Source: Hydrogenophaga sp. (GTDB taxonomy: Bacteria; Pseudomonadota; Gammaproteobacteria; Burkholderiales; Burkholderiaceae_C). From it: a stretch of DNA of 34,679 nt. Position numbers and translations under genes: made by a program. How positions within the stretch are numbered: the stretch's first letter is position 1; every line of letters starts with the position of its first letter. The stretch covers positions 1-34,679 of the forward strand of contig NZ_JAOASO010000118.1 in NCBI RefSeq assembly GCF_030158645.1, given 5' to 3'. A model generated the notes under the pieces. That model saw nothing but the letters and a program-made list of their open reading frames with translations, was not told the DNA's origin and did no database searches. Below, one piece after another: positions 1 through 7,220 of this stretch.

Positions 1-176
1 ACCTGCGCAAGGTCATGAAGCTCAACCGCCACAACTCGCTGCTCAAGACCGGGCGCATCGACGAGTCGCTGGCCGAACACCGCGCCATCGTGGCCGCCCT
101 GGCGCAGCGCAACGCCGCGCTGGCGGTGCAGCGCATGCGTGAGCATTTTCAAAGCGGCCTGGAAGCCGCGGTCTGA
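1..176 (+). CDS. GntR-family regulator, C-terminal FCD domain fragment (5' end outside window)
   Basis: The open frame runs in from the window edge (first full codon at base 3) and stops with TGA at 174-176, giving the last 57 residues of a protein. The visible helix pattern, ESLAEHRAIVAALAQRNAAL followed by VQRMREHF, is the typical last helix pair of the FCD ligand-binding domain of FadR/VanR-type GntR regulators. The His of AEHRAI is the usual last metal- or ligand-contacting His in FCD domains. The DNA-binding domain lies outside the window, so the regulon cannot be judged. The gene is convergent with phoD, whose original stop codon is only 10 bases further on. Confidence 0.8.
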   Translation, partial: LRKVMKLNRHNSLLKTGRIDESLAEHRAIVAALAQRNAALAVQRMREHFQSGLEAAV

Positions 177-186
177 GTGCGCCGAA

Positions 187-306
187 TCAGGCGTTGAACA
201 CCGCGGTGTGGCCCAGCACCACGGTGTAGCTGCTGGACTTCACCGTGTTCACAAAGTACCAGTCGCCGGTGGCGGCGGTGGGCGTGAACGTCATGAGCAG
301 AAAGCC
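187..306 (-). pseudogene. phoD: 3' remnant of phoD, separated by the IS607-family element
   Basis: Read on the minus strand from 306, this gives 39 codons beginning GFLLMTFTPTAATGDWYF and ending in VLGHTAVFNA before a TGA at 187-189. This is the usual beta-strand tail of PhoD-type alkaline phosphatases. It has no start codon of its own. It is in frame with the large phoD part (2208-3806) once the intervening element is removed: the shared AAC (Asn) codon lies at 307-309 here and at 2208-2210 on the other side. I therefore call it a disconnected exon-like remnant, not a separate gene. Confidence 0.85.
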
Positions 307-311
307 GTTCC

Positions 312-353
312 GTCAGACTTGCTCGATCATGCGCAAACATGATCGAAGCTGAC
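312..353 (-). ncRNA. Right-end hairpin, candidate guide-proximal part of the TnpB omega-RNA
   Basis: A 9-bp perfect stem (TCGATCATG at 323-331, CATGATCGA at 338-346, loop CGCAAA) is enclosed by an outer pair GTCAG (312-316) / CTGAC (349-353). It overlaps the tnpB stop codon (327-329) and ends one base from the element boundary. In TnpB systems the omega-RNA is made from the 3' end of tnpB and the right end, and the guide is the host DNA immediately outside. The hairpin is seen directly; its role as RNA scaffold is inferred from family knowledge. The RNA 5' limit, probably inside the tnpB coding sequence, is unknown. Confidence 0.45.
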
Positions 354-1529
354 TTCCTGCTTCACAGAGGCTGGTTTCGCCCGCGTCTTGCGGCGCTGGC
401 CAGAGCCTTCCTCTCCACAGGCTGACACCGCGGAACTCGCGGCCATGTTCTTCAGATTGATCGCTGCGTTCACATCGCGATCATGGATAGATTCGCAAGT
501 CGGGCATGTCCAGTAGCGCTGTGACAGCGCCAACGCTTCGAGCTTGTGACCACAGCATGAGCAGATCTTGCTGCTCGCAAACCAGCGGTCTGCCACGAAC
601 ACCAGGCTGCCTCGCATCTCAGCTTTGTACTGCAGCTGACGCCGAAATTCGAAGAACCCCATGTCGGCCACAGCACGTGCAAGCCGGCGGTTGCGCACCA
701 TGCCACGCACATTCAGATCCTCGATGCCGATTGTGTGGAATCGGCTCGTGAGATCTGTCGTGAGCTCGTGCAGAGCGTCGCCCCGGATCGAAGCGATCCT
801 GGCGTGCAGCCTGGCCAACTTGGCTTTTGCTTTCTTGCGGTTGCACGATCCCTTCTTCTTGCGCGACAGGCTACGTGAGAGCCTTTGCAGACGGCCCAGC
901 AAGGCCTTGTGGGCTTTGGGACCTGCGATCGTCTCTCCCGTTGACAGTGTGGCCAGCGCAGCGACGCCCAGATCCACGCCCACAGCACCTTGGTTTTCGG
1001 CTTTGGGCAGACGCGGATCGTTCTGGGTTTCGACTGTGACGGACACGAACCATCTGTCGGCCACACGGGAGACCGTGGCCGACATGATCTTGCCGTTGAA
1101 CCTCAACGACTCACGCATGCGCACCCAGCCCAGGTTGGGGATGCGTATGCGTGAGTCTTCAACATCGAACTGGTCATTGGTCAGAGTGAAGCGGTCATGC
1201 ACGCCTTTCTTGCGAAACTGCGGATAGCGTGCGCGGCCAGCGAAGAAGTTCTGGAACGCTTTGCCAAGCTGGATGATGGCCATCTGAGGGGCGTTCTTCG
1301 TGACCTCCAGCATCCAAGGGAACTGCTCACGCTTCAAGCTGTTGAGCTGACGGCGCAGCGCCGCCTGCGATGGCTTTGGCAGGCTGTTGTCTGCCTTCCA
1401 TGCTTCGTACTGCCGCTTCCACTCGGCCAGCGCCCAGTTGTAGGCAAAGCGAGCAACGCCTGCAGCGCGACCAAGGTAGGTCGCCTGCTCGTTGTTGGGC
1501 GCCAGCGCAATCTTGTGGGCGATGATCAT
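327..1529 (-). CDS. tnpB: TnpB RNA-guided RuvC-like endonuclease of IS607-type element
   Basis: 400 residues. TnpB proteins, relatives of Cas12, use an omega-RNA from the transposon end to cut matching DNA and help retain the element. The N-terminal region (RFAYNWALAEWK) is the conserved helix-turn-helix/OrfB part. RuvC motifs are visible as GVDLGVA (Asp186), GIEDLNV (Glu270) and HDRDVNAAINL (Asp352), with a four-Cys zinc ribbon between the last two (CSCCG at 323-327, CPTC at 342-345). All catalytic residues are present and the length is normal, so the nuclease is probably functional. The start ATG overlaps the tnpA stop (ATGA at 1526-1529), implying translational coupling. The basic tail after residue 370 overlaps the right-end hairpin. 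Confidence 0.93.
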   Translation of the reverse strand: MIIAHKIALAPNNEQATYLGRAAGVARFAYNWALAEWKRQYEAWKADNSLPKPSQAALRRQLNSLKREQFPWMLEVTKNAPQMAIIQLGKAFQNFFAGRARYPQFRKKGVHDRFTLTNDQFDVEDSRIRIPNLGWVRMRESLRFNGKIMSATVSRVADRWFVSVTVETQNDPRLPKAENQGAVGVDLGVAALATLSTGETIAGPKAHKALLGRLQRLSRSLSRKKKGSCNRKKAKAKLARLHARIASIRGDALHELTTDLTSRFHTIGIEDLNVRGMVRNRRLARAVADMGFFEFRRQLQYKAEMRGSLVFVADRWFASSKICSCCGHKLEALALSQRYWTCPTCESIHDRDVNAAINLKNMAASSAVSACGEEGSGQRRKTRAKPASVKQEVSFDHVCA

Positions 1530-2164
1530 TTTTCCGAAGCCTCCACAGCCTGCTTCACGCCATCGAGCAACTTCTGGTTCTTGCGGCTGCGACTGCCGTA
1601 TAGCCGCGCGCTGAAGACCGTGATGATCTCCAAAACGTCCTTGGCAAGATCTTCCTCGAACGTCGTGTCCTCACCCTGATTGAGGATGACCACCTCGACG
1701 TTCTTGGCCTGGCAGATTGCAAAGACCAGCTCTGCGCCCAAGCGCAGAAGCCGGTCTTTGTGCGTGATGACCAGTCGCCCAACATCGCCATCGATGATGG
1801 CGTCGAGCAAACGCTTGAGGCCTTTCTTGTTGTAATTCATTCCAGAGCCAAGGTCTGCAATGACTTCGAACGTCCATCCTTGCCGTGCGCAGTAGATCTC
1901 AAGGACCTGCTTCTGACGCTCCAGATCTGCCTTCTGGTCGTGGCTTGAGACTCGGGCGTAGGCCACGGTCTTGCGCAGCGACTCTCGGTCAGCATGAAAT
2001 TGCTCGGGCTTGAGGCGCGCGAGGTCGTATCGCCGGCGCCCGCCAGCGGTGCGCTCATCCGCAATGAGCCGCCCCTCACGCTCCCAACGCCGCAGAGTCT
2101 GGGCAGAGACGCCCAGGGCATCGGCTGCTTCTTGGATGGGCACAAGCTTACGAGACATGCTCAT
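1526..2164 (-). CDS. tnpA: IS607-family TnpA serine recombinase with MerR-like N-terminus
   Basis: 212 residues. Residues 7-50 form a MerR-type helix-turn-helix (IQEAADALGVSAQTLRRWER, then GGRRRYDLARL). From residue 67 follows a resolvase/invertase catalytic domain with VAYARVSSHDQK, where Ser73 is the expected nucleophile, and the later conserved stretches GSGMNYNKKG and VITHKDRLLRLG. IS607 TnpA joins element ends into a circle and inserts it with little target specificity. The ATG at 2162-2164 sits inside an 8-bp inverted repeat at the left end, so the recombinase may bind its own promoter. The frame is intact. A second Met at residue 3 is an alternative start. Confidence 0.93.
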   Translation of the reverse strand: MSMSRKLVPIQEAADALGVSAQTLRRWEREGRLIADERTAGGRRRYDLARLKPEQFHADRESLRKTVAYARVSSHDQKADLERQKQVLEIYCARQGWTFEVIADLGSGMNYNKKGLKRLLDAIIDGDVGRLVITHKDRLLRLGAELVFAICQAKNVEVVILNQGEDTTFEEDLAKDVLEIITVFSARLYGSRSRKNQKLLDGVKQAVEASEK

Positions 2165-2191
2165 AGTGTATATAAACGCGCAGCTATGAGC
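2159..2191. promoter_or_regulatory. Left-end inverted repeat, candidate TnpA binding site and promoter region
   Basis: GCTCATAG at 2159-2166 and CTATGAGC at 2184-2191 form a perfect 8-bp inverted repeat with a 17-bp spacer containing the AT-rich TTTATATACA on the coding strand. The repeat covers the tnpA start codon and the stop of the truncated phoD frame. Spaced inverted repeats around a promoter are what a MerR-type DNA-binding domain would recognise, but binding here is inference. Confidence 0.4.
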
Positions 2192-3806
2192 AATTTAATC
2201 GGAAACTGTTCCAACCCCGGCGCGAAGTGTCGGCGTAGTTGAGCGTGTCGATCACGCCGGTGAAGATGCCGGCGGCCTGCGCCGGTGGAATGGCGGAGAG
2301 GTACTCCTCCAGACCCGGCGAACTCACGCCCGGCGTGGCGAACTCTTCGCCCACCTTGGCGCCGCCCATCAAGGTGAGATCACTGTGCCAGGCATTGTGC
2401 GTGTCGCCGGCCAGGGTCACGAGCCGTTTGCCCAAGGTCGCGGCCGTGCCGAGCAGCACCTCGCGCGCCACCGGGTAACCGTCCCACGCGTCCAGGTTGT
2501 AGCCCAGCTGCGGGTTGATGGCCGGGTCGAGCAGGGCCACCTGGGTGAGCGTGCGCAGGCCCGCCGGCGTGTTTTTGGCTGTGAGGTAATCGGTGATGGC
2601 GGCCAGCCCGTTGGCCTGCGCGACGGGGTCGGTGTTCGACGGGTCAAGCGCCTGCAGGATGGACACCGGGAACGCCATGCGCGCCATCAGCACCTGCTGG
2701 CCCAGCACCTGCCAGGTGGCGCTGGACGCGGCCATCTGCTGCTGCAACCAGGTTTGCTGGGTGGCGCCCATCATCTGGCGCGAGGTGGACGACAGGCTGG
2801 CGAGCGCCGCCGCCTGCGTGGCGGGGTTCACCAGATCAGGCAGCTCCACGCCCTTGTCGCGACCTAGCAGCCGCGTCTCCAGCATGTGCAGCGAGAGCAG
2901 GTTGCCGCAGTCGAAGCTGCGGTAGATCTTGCGCAGGTCGGTCATGTCGGGCGTGCGGACCGGCATCCACTCATGCCAGACCTTCAGGGCCGCGGCCACG
3001 CGGTCGGTGAAGGCGCCCTCCGCGCCTTCGGTGTGGTTCTCGGCACCGGTCACGTAGGCGTCGTTCGCAATCTCGTGGTCGTCCCACACCGCGATCAGCG
3101 GCAGGCTGGCGTGCAGGCGTTTGAGGTCGGGGTCGCTGCGGTACTGGGCGTAGCGGGCGCGGTAGTCGGCCAGCGTGAAGCACTCGTTGGCCGGTGTGCT
3201 CACGCGGCCCAGCGCCACGGCGTCTTGCGAGGCGTAGCCGTTGGCTGGGTATTCGTAGATGTAGTCGCCCAGGTGCACGGCGTATTCGGCGCCCTGGTTC
3301 ACCGCCTCGCTGTAGGCATGGAAGAAGCCCGCAGGGTAGTTGGCGCAGCTGAACACCGCCATCTTCACGCTGCCCACGCCTGAGGCCGGCAGGGTGCGGG
3401 TGCGGCCCACGGGCGAGTTGTTGCTGCCCTCGCGGAAGCGGTAAAAGTAGCTTTGCCCGGCGGCCAGGCCGGTGGCGTCCACCTTGGCGGTGAAGCCCGC
3501 GGCTGCGGTGGCCTGCACCTGGCCGCTGGAGACCACCTGGGTGAAGCCGGCGTCCCGCGCCACTTCCCAGATCAGGTTCACCGCCGACTGGCCGTTGGCC
3601 GGGGCGGCGTGCGTCCACAGCACCACCCGGTCGGCCAGGGGGTCGCCGCTGGCCACGCCGAAATCAAAGCGAGCGGGCACCGGCGCGGGTGCAACGGAGG
3701 TGTTGTCGTCCCCGCCTCCGCAGGCCGACAACAAGCCGCCCGCGGCCACCGCGGCTGACGCCGACGCCACGCGAATGATGAAACTGCGCCGATTGGAAAT
3801 CGCCAT
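2184..3806 (-). pseudogene. phoD: phoD alkaline phosphatase D, interrupted near its 3' end
   Basis: PhoD enzymes are Tat-exported, Ca/Fe-dependent phosphodiesterase/alkaline phosphatases that release phosphate from organic esters. I start at ATG 3804-3806, giving the N-terminus MAISNRRSF with a twin-arginine motif, a hydrophobic stretch and the lipobox-like LLSACGGG; a longer open frame upstream to 3968 lacks any signal logic. The PhoD N-terminal domain (FDFGVASGDPLADRVVLWTH) and metal-site motifs FSCANYP, HLGDYIYEYP, VWDDHEIANDAY and LAGDTHNAWHSDL are all present. Native coding ends at Asn533 (2208-2210); the frame then reads seven element-derived residues (SFRLNCS) to a TAG at 2184. The missing 39 residues are at 187-306, so the product loses its final beta-strands and is probably impaired. 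Confidence 0.9.
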
Positions 3807-3894
3807 GGAGGACCCCGCAGCCCAACCCGAAGTGGGCTGGCTGGCGAGAGCTTGGCGACCGAATTTGACAGGGCCATGAATGGCCTTGGCGCGC

Positions 3895-4788
3895 CTATCC
3901 CCAGAACGGGTCGAGCTTGTCGGTGAACGCGGCGAGGTCTTCGAAGTACGGCAAGGCACCGCCTTCAATGGCGTGGAACTGCCAGTTGGGCCGCTGCTCC
4001 ACCGTCACCCTGCCCTGGTAGTCGGTGAAATCACCGCGCGTGGCCATGCTCACCCACACCGGGCAGGTGACGGCCTCGTGCAAGGTGTTGATGTCGCGGC
4101 TGAACATGCCCGCCGACACGAAGTGCAGCGGGGCAAAGCGCGCACCGGACTGCCGCGTGGTGATCACGTCATAACGCCAGAGCGCTTCGTCGATGCGCTT
4201 GGAGCCCCAGGTGCGCTCCAGAAAGTAGCGGATCACGCTGGGTCGGGTGAGATTGCGGTAGATGCCTTCGGTCCAGAACGGCCACGACAGCATCTTGTGC
4301 AGCCACGCCTGAAACAGGGTGCTGCCCGGTGGCCCGTAGCGCCGCTTCGGACCACTGAAGCCGGTGGGGCTCACCAGGGCCATGCGCCGCACCGTGTGGG
4401 GCGCCTCCTGCTGTGCGCGCACCACGAACTCGCTGGCCAACGAGACACCCAGCACGTCGATCGCGTCCACCCCGTGCGCCTGGCGCATGTGCGCGAGCAG
4501 CGCATGGATCGCGTCGGTCATGAGACGTGGGGTGTAGACCCGGTCGCTGCGTTCGGAGAAACCGAAGCCCGGCAGGTCCAGCGCGTACACCGCGCGGCGC
4601 CGCCGGCAGTGTTCGAACATCGGCTTCACTTCGGCCGCCGAGCCCGAGGCGTTGACGCTGTGCACCAGCAGCACCGGTGGCAGGTTGGCCGCGCCCGACG
4701 AGGGCCAGGCCCGGTAGGCGCTCACGCGGCCGGCCGGCGTGTCGATCGCGAAACGTTCGGCGTCCAGCGCCGGGGGCAAAACAGACAT
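3895..4788 (-). CDS. Alpha/beta hydrolase-fold protein
   Basis: 297 residues from the ATG at 4786-4788. An open frame continues upstream but overlaps dusA, so I reject the longer start. Fold markers are the strand and oxyanion region LPPVLLVHSVNASGS (about 36-50), YALDLPGFGFSER (68-80) and the nucleophile elbow GVSLAS with Ser117. VSMATRGDF near the end offers the acid. The usual His-containing loop reads IEGGALPYFED (274-284), with Ala278 where a G-H pair is expected, so the canonical catalytic triad appears incomplete. The gene lies 26 bases behind dusA on the same strand and is probably cotranscribed. Substrate unknown; it may be a lipase/esterase-like or non-catalytic member. Confidence 0.85.
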   Translation of the reverse strand: MSVLPPALDAERFAIDTPAGRVSAYRAWPSSGAANLPPVLLVHSVNASGSAAEVKPMFEHCRRRRAVYALDLPGFGFSERSDRVYTPRLMTDAIHALLAHMRQAHGVDAIDVLGVSLASEFVVRAQQEAPHTVRRMALVSPTGFSGPKRRYGPPGSTLFQAWLHKMLSWPFWTEGIYRNLTRPSVIRYFLERTWGSKRIDEALWRYDVITTRQSGARFAPLHFVSAGMFSRDINTLHEAVTCPVWVSMATRGDFTDYQGRVTVEQRPNWQFHAIEGGALPYFEDLAAFTDKLDPFWG

Positions 4789-4814
4789 GAGGGCCTTGGT
4801 GGATGGAATGAGCG

Positions 4815-5876
4815 TCACGCCACTGGGAGGGGCGCGTGCGGATGTTCGGCGGCGATGCTTTCCTGTGCCATGGCCCAGACCTCGCGCGGTGGCAAGGGTT
4901 TCAGGCGGTGGTCGCTCCAGATCTGGCGCCAGCGCCGTGCGCCGCGCAGTCCGTGGCGCAGGCCCAGCATGTGGCGCGCGATCGCGTACCAGGGGCAGCC
5001 GTCTTCGGCAAAAGCCCGCTCCATGTAGACCACCATCTGCTCTTCCACCGCTTCGCGCGTGAGGGTGCTCGGCGCTGCGCCGAAAAAGGTCTCGTCCCAC
5101 GAGGTGAGCAGCCAGGGGTTGTGGTACGCCTCGCGCCCCACCATCACGCCGTCGACCTGCTGCAGGTGCTCGGCAATCTGCGCGTTGGTGGTGATGCCGC
5201 CGTTGATGCCGATGGTGAGCTCGGGAAAGTCACGCTTGAGTCGGTACGCCAGCTCGTAACGCAGCGGCGGCACTTCGCGGTTTTCCTTCGGCGAAAGGCC
5301 GTCCAGCCAGGCATTGCGCGCGTGCACCATGAACACACGGCAACCCGCTTCGCTCACGGTGCCCACAAAGTCGCGCACAAAGTCGTAGCTCTCCACGCGG
5401 TCGATGCCGATGCGGTGCTTCACCGTCACCGGAATCGACACCGCGTCCAGCATGGCCTTCACGCCGTCGGCCACGGTCTTGGGCTCGGCCATGAGGCAGG
5501 CGCCAAACGCACCGCGTTGCACACGGTCGCTCGGACAACCGCAGTTGAGGTTGATTTCGTCGTAGCCCCAGTCTTCGCCCAGCTTCGCGGCCATGGCCAG
5601 CTCGGCCGCGTCGCTGCCACCCAGCTGCAGGGCCACCGGATGTTCTTCGGCGTTGAACCGCAGGTGCCGCTGCACGCTGCCGTGTGCCAGCGCGCCGGTG
5701 GTCACCATCTCGGTGTAGAGCAAGGTGTGCCGGGTCAGCAGGCGGTGCAGGTAGCGGCAATGCCGGTCGGTCCAGTCCATCATGGGCGCGACCGAGAGGC
5801 GCCATGGGCTGGTTTGTGGGTGGTCGGGGCGGTCTTCAATCATCGGGGCAGCATCGCTCACAGGACTCGGGGACAT
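4815..5876 (-). CDS. dusA: tRNA-dihydrouridine(20/20a) synthase DusA
   Basis: 353 residues. DusA reduces uridine 20/20a in the tRNA D-loop with FMN and NADPH. The TIM-barrel opens with SVAPMMDWTDRHCRYLHRLL, and ALYTEM-like LLYTEMVTTGAL follows. The catalytic Cys sits in NLNCGCPSDRVQRGAFGACL, and FMN/RNA-binding motifs VKHRIGID, MVHARNAWLDGLSPKENR, INGGI and VDGVMVGREAYHNPW are all present. The combination HARNAWLDGLSPKENR is typical of DusA rather than DusB/DusC. The start at 5876 gives a short unstructured leader; Met13 (MIEDRP) is an alternative. It lies 31 bases downstream of the HD-GYP-like gene. Confidence 0.95.
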   Translation of the reverse strand: MSPSPVSDAAPMIEDRPDHPQTSPWRLSVAPMMDWTDRHCRYLHRLLTRHTLLYTEMVTTGALAHGSVQRHLRFNAEEHPVALQLGGSDAAELAMAAKLGEDWGYDEINLNCGCPSDRVQRGAFGACLMAEPKTVADGVKAMLDAVSIPVTVKHRIGIDRVESYDFVRDFVGTVSEAGCRVFMVHARNAWLDGLSPKENREVPPLRYELAYRLKRDFPELTIGINGGITTNAQIAEHLQQVDGVMVGREAYHNPWLLTSWDETFFGAAPSTLTREAVEEQMVVYMERAFAEDGCPWYAIARHMLGLRHGLRGARRWRQIWSDHRLKPLPPREVWAMAQESIAAEHPHAPLPVA

Positions 5877-5907
5877 GACGGGCGACTGTACCGCGACGCC
5901 CGGGTTC

Positions 5908-7113
5908 TCAATGGCGCCCCAGCAGCCTGGCCACGCTGACGGTCACCTTCACATCGCCGGGGACCAGACTCGCCTTGACTTCGAACGCAGGATCCGCCGT
6001 GTCGCGCAGGGTGGGCTCGCCCAGCGGCAGGCCTTGCCGGCCCACGATGGCGAACACCGTTGGCGCGTTGGCCTTGGCGCCTCGGCGCGCCACCACCGCC
6101 AGTTCGCCACTGGCCAGCCGCACATAGCTGCCTGGCGGGTAGAAGCCGATGTTCTTGACGAACAAGGCACCCAGGGGGTCGGGCTGCTGATCGACCCCCA
6201 GGTAGAGCTCGCGCGCGACCTGCTGCGAGAGCAGCGCGCCCCGGCTTTTTCGCGGGCTGATGCAGGCCACGTACACATCGGCTATTTGCAGCAGGTGGTG
6301 CGCGGTGTTGTGGACCGGTTTGCCGGCGGGGTAGCCCTGGCCGTCTGGGCGCTCGTGGTGGTCTTCCACCAGTTGCAGCCATTGGGCATCGACCACACCC
6401 AGGCGGCGCAGCACCTCGGCGCTGCGCTGTGGGTGCTCGCGCACGGTCTTGCGTTGCGACTCCGACAAAGCGCTGCCCTGGCGCGCCATCTCGTCGTGGG
6501 CGCGTGTCATGGCGATGTTCATCGTCAGGGCCGCGCGCTGCAGCGGTTGTTGATCGGCCTCGGACAAGCCGGCCGACGGCGCCACCAGGGCGCACAGCCC
6601 GGCCGCGAGCAAGGCGTGCGTGGTGCTGTACGGCACGTGGGTGTCGAACAGCAGTTGCACCAGCACCATGAAGCTGACGTCTGGGTGTTCCAGCCACATC
6701 TGTTGGGTCTGCGCCGCCAGGCGTTGCAGGCGCTCCCCGAACTGGCTGGCTTCAGCGCCCTGGTGCAGCAGCGTGGACAAGGCGGCGTGGATGTCCGGCC
6801 AGGCCTCGGTGGGAAACAGTTCGTCGCGCGCGTCCTTTTTTTCCTGCACCGGCACCATGGCGTCAAGTGCGGCGATGCGGCTGAGCGATTCGTTGCCGCG
6901 CACCATGCGGTCCAGTGCGGCGGTGTAGCTGTAGCCCCAGGCCTGCCAATCGGCCGCCAGCACCATGGGCGTGTGCAGCATCAGGTGACCCCGGTGGTGT
7001 TCGGAGGTGATGGACTCGCCCTTGCGCAGCAACAGCACGCCCTTGGGGTCCCAGATGTTCACGGGCACCGGCTGGTTGAGCGCGAGGGATTCGATGGGCA
7101 AAGACTTGTACAT
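5908..7113 (-). CDS. HD-GYP-like domain protein lacking the HD dyad
   Basis: 401 residues. Residues about 160-290 align by eye with the HD-GYP class of cyclic-di-GMP phosphodiesterases: a first His in YSTTHALLAAG (His166), an H near EHPQRSAEVLRRLG (227-240), the signature HHERPDGQGYP (252-262) and ADVYVA (278-283). The LLHDIG motif that gives the family its HD dyad reads LTMNIAM (196-202), so two metal ligands are missing. The N-terminal 100 residues resemble the small variable domain that precedes HD-GYP domains in some Burkholderiales proteins. The C-terminus forms beta-rich repeats (SYVRLASGELAVVARRG). It heads the dusA/hydrolase operon. It may be a non-catalytic sensor or binder; function unproven. 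Confidence 0.8.
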   Translation of the reverse strand: MYKSLPIESLALNQPVPVNIWDPKGVLLLRKGESITSEHHRGHLMLHTPMVLAADWQAWGYSYTAALDRMVRGNESLSRIAALDAMVPVQEKKDARDELFPTEAWPDIHAALSTLLHQGAEASQFGERLQRLAAQTQQMWLEHPDVSFMVLVQLLFDTHVPYSTTHALLAAGLCALVAPSAGLSEADQQPLQRAALTMNIAMTRAHDEMARQGSALSESQRKTVREHPQRSAEVLRRLGVVDAQWLQLVEDHHERPDGQGYPAGKPVHNTAHHLLQIADVYVACISPRKSRGALLSQQVARELYLGVDQQPDPLGALFVKNIGFYPPGSYVRLASGELAVVARRGAKANAPTVFAIVGRQGLPLGEPTLRDTADPAFEVKASLVPGDVKVTVSVARLLGRH

Positions 7114-7175
7114 GCTGGCAATGTATCTGCAGTCGGGCTGGGGCGTTCACTGGAACACCACCCGAAAACGCCCAC

Positions 7176-7199
7176 AAAAAACCCCGCCGCAGCGGGGTT
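7176..7199 (-). terminator. Rho-independent terminator of the pha operon
   Basis: On the minus strand AACCCCGC/GCGGGGTT (7180-7187 with 7192-7199, 4-base loop) is followed by a run of six T (7176-7181 on the complement). It lies 21 bases after the phaB stop and just before the HD-GYP-like gene. Confidence 0.88.
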
Positions 7200-7220
7200 G
7201 GTCGTCGGCATGGGGCCGGT

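Larger units (their letters stand above)
307..2212 (-). mobile_element. IS607-family insertion sequence (tnpA + tnpB) inserted in phoD
   Basis: The element carries a serine-recombinase tnpA and a tnpB on the minus strand with an ATGA overlap, the layout of the IS607 family. GTTCC occurs at both boundaries (307-311 and 2208-2212), so the unit is about 1901 bp plus one repeat. On the coding strand both junctions read GGAAC, which fits the known IS607 preference for recombining at a GG dinucleotide; no long terminal inverted repeats are seen, as expected for this family. Base composition is visibly less GC-rich than the flanks. Both genes look intact, so the copy could be active. The exact ends inside the 5-bp shared sequence cannot be resolved by eye. 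Confidence 0.9.

Noticed and set aside
3807-3968. Upstream extension of phoD to 3968
   Set aside because: The extension has no signal-peptide features, whereas Met at 3806 begins a proper twin-arginine/lipoprotein leader.
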